Assembly (NCBI GenBank): GCA_013695255.1
Contig: JACDAV010000043.1
Span: 1-10,252, forward strand
DNA: 10,252 bases
Reading direction: 5' to 3'
From: Chloroflexota bacterium
Lineage (GTDB): Bacteria > Chloroflexota > Limnocylindria > Limnocylindrales > CSP1-4
Below, piece by piece: positions 5,944-10,252 of the stretch (its first letter is position 1; every line of letters starts with the position of its first letter). The notes beneath the pieces were generated by a model. It had not been told where the DNA came from. It made no database searches and saw only the letters and a list, made by a program, of their open reading frames with translations. The position numbers and the translations under genes are program-made.

Positions 5944-6402
5944 TCAGTCACGCCCCCGCTTGTTGTTGGGGCGCTGTCCCTCCGGTGAGTTCTGGCGCTG
6001 CTTGAGGTGGCGCTGGATATCCTGCTCGCGGGCCGAGGCGAGCTGCCGGTTGAGCAACGGGTTGCTCAGCATCGACTGGCCCTCGGTGTCGTCATCATCG
6101 CCGGTCGCCTTGGGCAGCCGCCTGCTGGCGTGGCCCTCGGTGTCCTCGTCGTCGCCGGTCGCCTTGGGCAGCCGCCTGCTGGCGTGGCCCTCGGTGTCGT
6201 CGTCGCCGGTCGCCTTGGGCATCCGCCGGCTGGCGTGGCCCTCGGTGTCGTCATCATCGCCGGTCGCCTTGGGCAGCCGCCTGCTGGCGTGGCCCTCGGT
6301 GTCCTCGTCGTCGCCGGTCGCCTTGGGCATCCTGCGGCTGGCGTGGCCCTCGGTGTCCTGGTCGTCGCCGGTCGCCTTGGGAAGGATCCTTCTCGCGGGC
6401 AT
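5944..6402 (-). CDS. Tandem-repeat small protein (six D-x-D-T-E-G-H units), function unknown
   Basis: A 152-residue protein I cannot assign to a named family. Residues 4-111 are six repeats of about 18 residues with consensus RRLPKATGDDxDTEGHAS (x is D, E or Q; L may be M). Unit 1 has an extra Ile, and unit 4 lacks one Asp. Each unit pairs a basic patch (RR..PK) with an acidic one (GDDxDTEG) followed by His; the last unit ends in GQSM. A non-repeated tail, 112-152, contains NPLLNRQLASAREQDIQRHL, probably helical, and a basic end. It has no signal peptide, membrane segment or Cys, and is probably mostly disordered. The ATG is set by AAAGGAG 8 nt upstream, and a strong hairpin terminator follows. 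These signals show the gene is real even though a much longer open frame runs opposite. Possible roles include metal or nucleic-acid binding, a polyprotein-like peptide precursor, or a structural filler. Confidence 0.78.
   Translation of the reverse strand: MPARRILPKATGDDQDTEGHASRRMPKATGDDEDTEGHASRRLPKATGDDDDTEGHASRRMPKATGDDDTEGHASRRLPKATGDDEDTEGHASRRLPKATGDDDDTEGQSMLSNPLLNRQLASAREQDIQRHLKQRQNSPEGQRPNNKRGRD
6070..6393 (-). repeat. 54-bp in-frame tandem repeat, six copies
   Basis: This is the DNA of the repeat region. Unit length is 54 bp, except unit 1 (57) and unit 4 (51). GTGTC next to the acidic run and TCGCCGGTCGCCTTGGG (plus strand) recur in all copies nearly unchanged. Silent codon choice shows a higher-order pattern. 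Units 2 and 5 share GAC GAC GAG GAC, and units 3 and 6 share GAT GAT GAC GAC, as if a three-unit block had been duplicated. There are no unique spacers between copies, so this is not a CRISPR array. Confidence 0.9.
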
Positions 6403-6410
6403 CGCTCGAT

Positions 6411-6417
6411 CTCCTTT
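6411..6417 (-). promoter_or_regulatory. Ribosome binding site of the tandem-repeat gene
   Basis: AAAGGAG on the minus strand lies 8 nt before the ATG at 6402. It is one of the strongest Shine-Dalgarno matches in the window and decides the start against an in-frame codon 15 residues upstream. Confidence 0.7.
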
Positions 6418-6693
6418 CGTCCGTTGTGTGGTTGCCGTGTCCCGCAACTTGAGCTACCGCCATCTTGCGCGCCTGTTCAGCCCAGTCAAGCAATGGGGGC
6501 GACCGTCGGTGTGTCGCACAGCGGACGCTCCACCGTGCAGGGCGGTGCGTGCGGACCGCACTCGCCGCAACCGGGATCGAGGCAGGAGCGTCGTCCCGCA
6601 CGCTGGGCGGGCCAGCGACAGCCAGGCGCCGGCCTCGCGGCAGGACGTGCTCTCGCACCGTTCTCGTTCTGTCACGTCGCGCAGCGAACGGAA

Positions 6694-6758
6694 GTCGGAG
6701 CGATCCGGTAGCGTGAGGGCCGGGCCAGTCGAGAGTGGTTGCCGTCGATCGCTCCGAC
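6694..6758. repeat. Perfect 12-bp inverted repeat upstream of the cyclase gene
   Basis: GTCGGAGCGATC at 6694-6705 is the exact reverse complement of GATCGCTCCGAC at 6747-6758, with 41 bases between the arms. The second arm ends 29 bases before the cyclase ATG and just upstream of the AAGGAG at 6768-6773. It could be a pair of operator sites or, if both arms are transcribed, an RNA stem near the ribosome binding site. Confidence 0.6.
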
Positions 6759-6787
6759 GGCTGCCGCAAGGAGTGAGGGCGCCCAGG

Positions 6788-8794
6788 ATGCGGTGCACCG
6801 GCTGCCGGACGGAAAACCCCGACGGGCAGAAGTTCTGCACGACGTGTGGGCGCCAGCTCGCCGGCTGCCCCGTTTGCGGCGCGCCTCTCCAGCCACAGCA
6901 CCGCTTCTGCGGCGACTGCGGGGCTCCGACCGACGGCGGCTCGGCGGGCGCGGGCCGGCAGGCGGGCGAACCGACGACCGCTGCCGCTCCTGCGCCGTCA
7001 GCGGAGCGCCGCCAGGTGGCGGTCCTGTTCGCCGACCTGGTCGGCTTCACCAGCCTGGCCGAGGGGCGCGATCCGGAGGAAGTGCGCGAGCTCCTCACCC
7101 GCTACTTCGACACGGCCCACGAGGTCATCCAGATCTACGGCGGGGTGGTCGAGAAGTTCATCGGTGACGCCGTCATGGCGGTCTGGGGCTCGCCGACCGC
7201 GCGCGAGGACGACGCGGAACGGGCCGTTCGGGCAGCGCTCGACCTCGTCGATCGCGTGAGCTCGCTCGGCGACGTCGACGGCGCATCGCTTCGCCTGCGC
7301 GCGGCGGTCACGACCGGCGAGGCGGCCGTTACGCTGAACGCCCGGGGCCAGGGGATGGTGGCGGGGGACATCGTGAACACCGCCGCCCGGCTCCAGTCCG
7401 TGGCCGAGCCCGGCGAGGTCCTCGTCGACGAGACGACCCGATCCGTCGTCGAGCGCGCGATCGCGATCGAGGACGCCGGCGAACGCCAACTCCGGGGCAA
7501 GGGAGCATCGGTTCGAGCTGGCCGGGCGACCCGGCTGCTCGGCCAGCGAGGCGGCGGGGGCCGGACCGAGCTCGCGGAGCCACCGTTCGTCGGCCGCGAC
7601 GAGGAGCTGCGCCTGCTCAAGGAGACCCTCGAAGCCACCGGGCGGGAGGGCCGAGCGCGGCTCGTCACCGTTATGGGCGTGGCCGGGATCGGGAAGGCCC
7701 GGCTCGCGGGGGAGTTCCTGAAGTACATCGACGGCGTCGTCGACGACATCTACTGGCACCAGGGCCGAACCCCGGCCTATGGCGACGGGATCGCGTATCG
7801 CGCGCTCGCCGAGATGGTTCGCCAGCGGGCGGGGATCGCCGCCACGGACGACATGAACACGGTGGGGCAGAAGCTCGACGCGACGCTCGAGGACTACGTG
7901 CCCGCAGCTGCCGACCGCGAGTGGATTCGGCCCGCGCTGGCTTTGCTGCTCGGACTCGAGCAGGCCGGGCACCAGGAGCGCGAGGAGGTGTTCTCCGCGT
8001 GGCGCGCCTTCTTCGCGGCGATCGCCGGGCGTGGCACGGCCGTGCTGGTGTTCGAGGAGCTGCAGTGGGCGGACGAGGGGCTCCTGGACTTCATCGACCA
8101 CCTCATGGAGTGGACCCGCTCCCTTCCGATCCTCGTCGTGGCCCTGACCCGGCCCGAGCTCCGCGACCGGCGCCCCGGGTGGGGCCAGGTGCAGCGGCAG
8201 CACATCACCATCCACCACGGTCTCGAGGCGCTCCCTGACACGGAACGGGCCATGGCCTGGGCAGGGTTTGGCGGCAAGGAGGCCATCGGCGGTCGCCTGC
8301 ATCTGACGAACTGGCGACTGGTCTTCCGATCGCACCCGTTCAATCGGGTCAAGGGCCAGTTGAGCATCGTCCTGCCGACGATCGTCGAGCTCGCGGACAC
8401 GTCCCGGTTTCTCAGCAGGAAGCTGCTGGTGACGACGCGATCGGCTCAGCACGAGTTCGTGGTCTGGGGGGTCCCGGCGTTGATCCGCTCGATCGAGCAG
8501 GCGCGGGGAGAAGCCGACGGTGCTGCGATCCAGGCGGCCGTCCAGGCCGATCCGTCCTCACTGGGCCCGGGTCTCGCCAAGGATCTGAGGGTCTACCTGA
8601 TGATGACGCGCGGACTCGGGCCCGTCCTCGACATCGCCAGCAACCCGCTCGACATCGCGAACGTGCTGAATGTCATCGAGCTGGTCGAGCTGTTCGCCGA
8701 CATGGACGCGGCCCGGCCCCCGATGAGGGGCCAGCCCGGATCGCCGTCACCGATGGAGCCGGGTCCGTCGGGCGGGACCGTGTCGGAGGCCTGA
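6788..8794 (+). CDS. Zinc-ribbon / class III nucleotidyl cyclase / degenerate ATPase / GRAM-like fusion protein
   Basis: A 668-residue cytosolic protein. Residues 1-46 are a double zinc ribbon with four CxxC knuckles (C3/C6, C17/C20, C27/C30, C41/C44). Residues about 74-250 are a class III cyclase domain. The metal aspartates are D83 (LFADLVGFTSL) and D127 (VEKFIGDAVMAVWG); K123 is the adenine-selecting Lys; N197 and R201 (VNTAARLQ) are the transition-state residues, so cAMP production is expected. Residues about 266-475 resemble the STAND/AAA ATPase common in such cyclases: FVGRDEEL, a Walker A GVAGIGKA (297-304) lacking the usual Ser/Thr, and a Walker-B-like VLVFEELQWAD (419-429). The normal sensor region and TPR array are missing. 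Residues about 483-572 instead read like a GRAM/PH-type domain (GGRLHLTNWRLVFRSHPFN at 501-519, EFVVWGVPALI at 556-566). The ATG at 6788 is chosen because the zinc ribbon starts there. Confidence 0.88.
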   Translation: MRCTGCRTENPDGQKFCTTCGRQLAGCPVCGAPLQPQHRFCGDCGAPTDGGSAGAGRQAGEPTTAAAPAPSAERRQVAVLFADLVGFTSLAEGRDPEEVRELLTRYFDTAHEVIQIYGGVVEKFIGDAVMAVWGSPTAREDDAERAVRAALDLVDRVSSLGDVDGASLRLRAAVTTGEAAVTLNARGQGMVAGDIVNTAARLQSVAEPGEVLVDETTRSVVERAIAIEDAGERQLRGKGASVRAGRATRLLGQRGGGGRTELAEPPFVGRDEELRLLKETLEATGREGRARLVTVMGVAGIGKARLAGEFLKYIDGVVDDIYWHQGRTPAYGDGIAYRALAEMVRQRAGIAATDDMNTVGQKLDATLEDYVPAAADREWIRPALALLLGLEQAGHQEREEVFSAWRAFFAAIAGRGTAVLVFEELQWADEGLLDFIDHLMEWTRSLPILVVALTRPELRDRRPGWGQVQRQHITIHHGLEALPDTERAMAWAGFGGKEAIGGRLHLTNWRLVFRSHPFNRVKGQLSIVLPTIVELADTSRFLSRKLLVTTRSAQHEFVVWGVPALIRSIEQARGEADGAAIQAAVQADPSSLGPGLAKDLRVYLMMTRGLGPVLDIASNPLDIANVLNVIELVELFADMDAARPPMRGQPGSPSPMEPGPSGGTVSEA

Positions 8795-8819
8795 GAGCTG
8801 CCCGCGTCCGGGGTCGCGC

Positions 8820-8833
8820 CGCCCTCTCGGGCG
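8820..8833. terminator. Small GC hairpin between convergent genes
   Basis: CGCCC, a TCTC loop, then GGGCG form a 5-bp stem in the 56-bp gap between the cyclase stop and the stop of the opposite VOC gene. No T-run follows on either strand, so terminator function is doubtful. Confidence 0.2.
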
Positions 8834-8850
8834 TCGGGGTCGAATGACGA

Positions 8851-9204
8851 TCAGCCTGCGTCCACGACGCAGAAGCGGTTGCCCTCCGGGTCGGCGAGGA
8901 TGACGTAGTCCGCGTCCGGGGGTCGCTTGTCCCATTGAACCTCGGTGGCGCCCAAGCCGATCAGCCGCGCGACCTCCCTCGTCTGGTCCTCCGCGTACAG
9001 ATCGAGGTGAATACGCGGCGGCACCTGCACCGCCGAGTGACGCAGGTCAAGCGAGAGGTTGGGTCCGACGCCGTCCCGCGGGCGCAGCAGCACGAAGTCA
9101 TCGCTCTGCTCGTCGCGCGGGAGGTAGTCCAGGGCCGCCGTCCAGAACTGGGTCTGACGTTCGAGATCGTCGACGCGCAGAACGACAGAGCCGACGCGGA
9201 GCAT
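8851..9204 (-). CDS. Glyoxalase-like VOC superfamily protein
   Basis: A 117-residue cytosolic protein of the Glyoxalase_6-like VOC group. The first module begins with VGSVVLRVDDLERQTQFWTAAL (4-25). The second runs from RIHLDLYAEDQTREVARLIGLGA (64-86) to YVILADPEGNRFCVVDAG (100-117), the classic DPEGN-FC-V ending. His66 is at a position that often binds metal in VOC enzymes. The ATG at 9202-9204 is chosen because the VOC fold starts there; residues encoded upstream show no domain. TACACT lies exactly 6 nt before the ATG and no Shine-Dalgarno sequence is seen, so a leaderless mRNA is likely. It is only distantly like the VOC protein at 1192-1557. Substrate unknown; proteins of this subgroup are usually annotated only as glyoxalase or bleomycin-resistance-like. 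Confidence 0.88.
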   Translation of the reverse strand: MLRVGSVVLRVDDLERQTQFWTAALDYLPRDEQSDDFVLLRPRDGVGPNLSLDLRHSAVQVPPRIHLDLYAEDQTREVARLIGLGATEVQWDKRPPDADYVILADPEGNRFCVVDAG

Positions 9205-9210
9205 CGATCC

Positions 9211-9216
9211 AGTGTA
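9211..9216 (-). promoter_or_regulatory. Candidate -10 box of the second VOC gene (leaderless start)
   Basis: TACACT on the minus strand, then GGATCG, then ATG. The spacing of 6 nt matches that before the AraC-type gene. It implies that this VOC gene has its own promoter inside the 121-bp gap after the lipoprotein gene. No clear -35 element is visible. Confidence 0.5.
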
Positions 9217-9325
9217 GCCCGCGGCGAGCGGCGACCGGCACTGTCGGAGAGCTTCGATCGAACGGTCGCCTCCCGGACGCGCCCACCTCGGGCCCCGTCC
9301 GGAGGCGTTGATTCCCGGCGGAGGA

Positions 9326-9844
9326 TCAGCAGGCGTTCGAATCAGGTCCGGGAGGCGGCCGACCCTCACCCCGCGCGAAGGGCTGGCCGAGAACCCCGCT
9401 GATGCCGGCCTCGACCGCCGGATCCTCGCCCAGGTACAGGACGAGGATCCGATCGCGCTGCCAGAACCGGGGTTTGCCGGCCCACGACACCATCACCGTA
9501 CCGAGGTTGCCGGGGTCGTCGGGGTCGATCCGGTCCGCCTCGGCCTGCCGGTCCTGCTCGGTGTCAAATGTGTAGACGTTGACCAACTGACCGGACACGC
9601 ACAGACGGACGCCTCGACCTCCCAGGGGATCAGGGTCGAAGGTGCCCAGCTCGGTCACCGTGGCTCCCGCCGCTCGCAGGGCCCCGCCGAATGCCGCGAC
9701 GTCGCCCGGGACCCCTCCCGAGCTGGAGCCCGGCGGCGCGGTCGAGGGGGCCGGCGACGGCTGGCCGCTGGGTGATGCCGCTGGGCCGCTACCGCAGGCG
9801 GTCGCGACGAAGGCGAGGAGCAGGAGCGTTGTCAATCGAGCCAT
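9326..9844 (-). CDS. Putative lipoprotein, function unknown
   Basis: A 172-residue secreted protein, probably lipid-anchored. The N-terminus MARLTTLLLLAFVATACGSG is a short type II signal peptide with a basic start, a hydrophobic core and a lipobox-like VATAC, so Cys17 would become the acylated first residue of the mature protein. A Pro/Ser/Ala/Gly-rich linker (about 18-46) precedes a compact domain of about 120 residues. That domain contains DVAAFGGALRAAGATV, RLCVSGQLVNVYTFDTEQ, a TVMVSWAGKPRFWQRDRILVL-like stretch and a terminal helix. The pattern resembles small uncharacterised lipoproteins of high-GC bacteria with a periplasmic or surface domain; I cannot give a function. The start at 9842-9844 is chosen for the signal peptide; an in-frame ATG 69 bases upstream would bury it. 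No strong ribosome binding site is visible. Confidence 0.75.
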   Translation of the reverse strand: MARLTTLLLLAFVATACGSGPAASPSGQPSPAPSTAPPGSSSGGVPGDVAAFGGALRAAGATVTELGTFDPDPLGGRGVRLCVSGQLVNVYTFDTEQDRQAEADRIDPDDPGNLGTVMVSWAGKPRFWQRDRILVLYLGEDPAVEAGISGVLGQPFARGEGRPPPGPDSNAC

Positions 9845-9948
9845 GGGCGCCGGACGCTCGAAGCTGGCATCGGGTTCCGGCAGCGACGGAAGCCGTCGAA
9901 CAGCCGCATCCATGAGGAGGGACGCCCGTCATCTCCATCCGCTGATGG

Positions 9949-10242
9949 TCAGCGCGGCGCGTTCTTCCGGCGACCTCGACCGCCCGGAATGTCACCTTTC
10001 GAGATGTAGATCGTCTGCCCTCGGATACCGAATCGCAGGTCCCGCGGCTCCGCGTTCAGGATGCGGGTCAGCGCCGCCCGCAGGGTCGGCATCTTCTGGC
10101 CCTCCTTGAGTTCGATCGCCACGGCCTCTGACGCCGGGAGAGCCGCCGCTTCATTGATCGCGGCGCGCAGTTCACGGTCGCGTTCGAGTGTCGCTCGTTG
10201 TCGAGGCGACAACTCACGACCTGGCTTTTCGGTGCGCAACAT
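9949..10242 (-). CDS. Short hypothetical protein, possibly continuing past the window edge
   Basis: A protein of 97 residues if it starts at the ATG at 10240-10242. The frame stays open to the window edge, so the true start may lie outside. The N-terminal part is a charged helix (SPRQRATLERDRELRAAINEA). The middle, AIELKEGQKMPTLRAALTRIL, and the following RDLRFGIRGQTIYISKGDIP look like a small folded unit. The C-terminus is basic and glycine-rich (GGRGRRKNAPR). There is no signal peptide or membrane segment. The repeated basic residues would suit nucleic-acid binding, but I do not recognise the family. It reads in the same direction as the lipoprotein gene, which follows after about 104 bp. 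Confidence 0.55.
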   Translation of the reverse strand: MLRTEKPGRELSPRQRATLERDRELRAAINEAAALPASEAVAIELKEGQKMPTLRAALTRILNAEPRDLRFGIRGQTIYISKGDIPGGRGRRKNAPR

Positions 10243-10252
10243 ATCGAGACTG

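Larger units (their letters stand above)
6403..6787. other. Divergent intergenic region between repeat gene and cyclase gene
   Basis: About 385 bp without a credible gene. The plus strand is open in the cyclase frame, but its translation is Arg/Ser-rich, has no recognisable domain and precedes a clear zinc-ribbon start. Held here: the repeat gene's ribosome binding site; a TTGACT hexamer on the minus strand (6484-6489) without a good -10 partner; a 13-base palindrome GTGCGGACCGCAC (6549-6561); the 12-bp inverted repeat at 6694-6758; a weak -10-like TAGCGT (6709-6714, plus); and AAGGAG/GAGGG elements just before the cyclase ATG. Both genes must have their promoters here, but I cannot fix either. 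Confidence 0.6.

Noticed and set aside
6070..6393. A CRISPR array.
   Set aside because: The copies adjoin each other without unique spacers, keep a coding frame, and no cas gene is present.
6549..6561. Palindrome GTGCGGACCGCAC as an operator.
   Set aside because: Six-base arms occur by chance several times in 10 kb, and it does not match a site I can name. It is noted only in the intergenic entry.
6007..6711. A plus-strand repeat protein (ALGV..AGRLG-PPAGV units) in another frame of the array.
   Set aside because: Any in-frame repeat gives repeats in several frames. The minus-strand frame alone has a strong ribosome binding site, a correctly placed terminator and a compositionally sensible non-repeat tail.
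5792..6787. A long N-terminal extension of the cyclase on the plus strand (332 extra codons).
   Set aside because: The extension translates into Ser/Arg-rich sequence with no domain, covers the terminator and the whole minus-strand repeat gene, and the zinc-ribbon domain starts cleanly at the ATG at 6788. High GC content and the 54-bp repeat keep the frame open by chance.
9205..9369. An N-terminal extension of the second VOC protein.
   Set aside because: The added residues are Pro/Arg/Gly-rich without similarity to the fold, and they would include the -10-like TACACT and overlap the end of the lipoprotein gene.

Overview
The window is a GC-rich, gene-dense bacterial chromosomal segment with frequent GTG/TTG starts. 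It carries a zinc-ribbon class III cyclase/ATPase, an MFS transporter with a cyclic-nucleotide-binding tail, DUF6597-type AraC and glyoxalase-like genes. This mix fits Chloroflexota (for example Limnocylindria-like soil or freshwater lineages) or a high-GC actinobacterium. That placement is an inference from gene content; no rRNA or marker gene is present. I see no tRNA, rRNA, CRISPR array, insertion sequence or attachment site.

Layout: (1) 1-136, the 3' end of a dodecin gene. (2) 204-1004 (-), an AraC-type regulator, divergent from 1192-1557 (+), a small glyoxalase-like (VOC) protein. (3) 1741-3420 (+), an MFS permease fused to a cNMP-binding domain, ending 7 bases from the oppositely oriented end of the next cluster. 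(4) 3428-5811 (-), a three-gene set read Crp/Fnr regulator, GAF-domain protein, signal-peptide-less subtilisin-like protease, the last two overlapping at TTGA. (5) 5944-6402 (-), a small tandem-repeat protein with six acidic/basic units of about 18 residues, followed by a strong hairpin terminator (5885-5918). (6) 6403-6787, an intergenic region with a perfect 12-bp inverted repeat. (7) 6788-8794 (+), a 668-residue zinc-ribbon/nucleotidyl cyclase/ATPase-like protein whose C-terminus appears to be a GRAM/PH-like domain instead of the usual long TPR region. (8) 8851-9204 (-), a second VOC protein; 9326-9844 (-), a lipoprotein; 9949-10242 (-), a short unrecognised protein at the window edge.

Three genes make or could sense cyclic nucleotides: the cyclase, the Crp protein and the MFS-cNMP protein. 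All lie within about 7 kb, so a local second-messenger circuit is a reasonable but untested reading. The most unusual items are the repeat protein, which lies antisense to a long spurious open frame, and the chimeric cyclase with a degenerate Walker A motif. Two minus-strand genes (AraC and the second VOC) have a TANNNT box exactly 6 nt before their ATG, which suggests leaderless transcripts.
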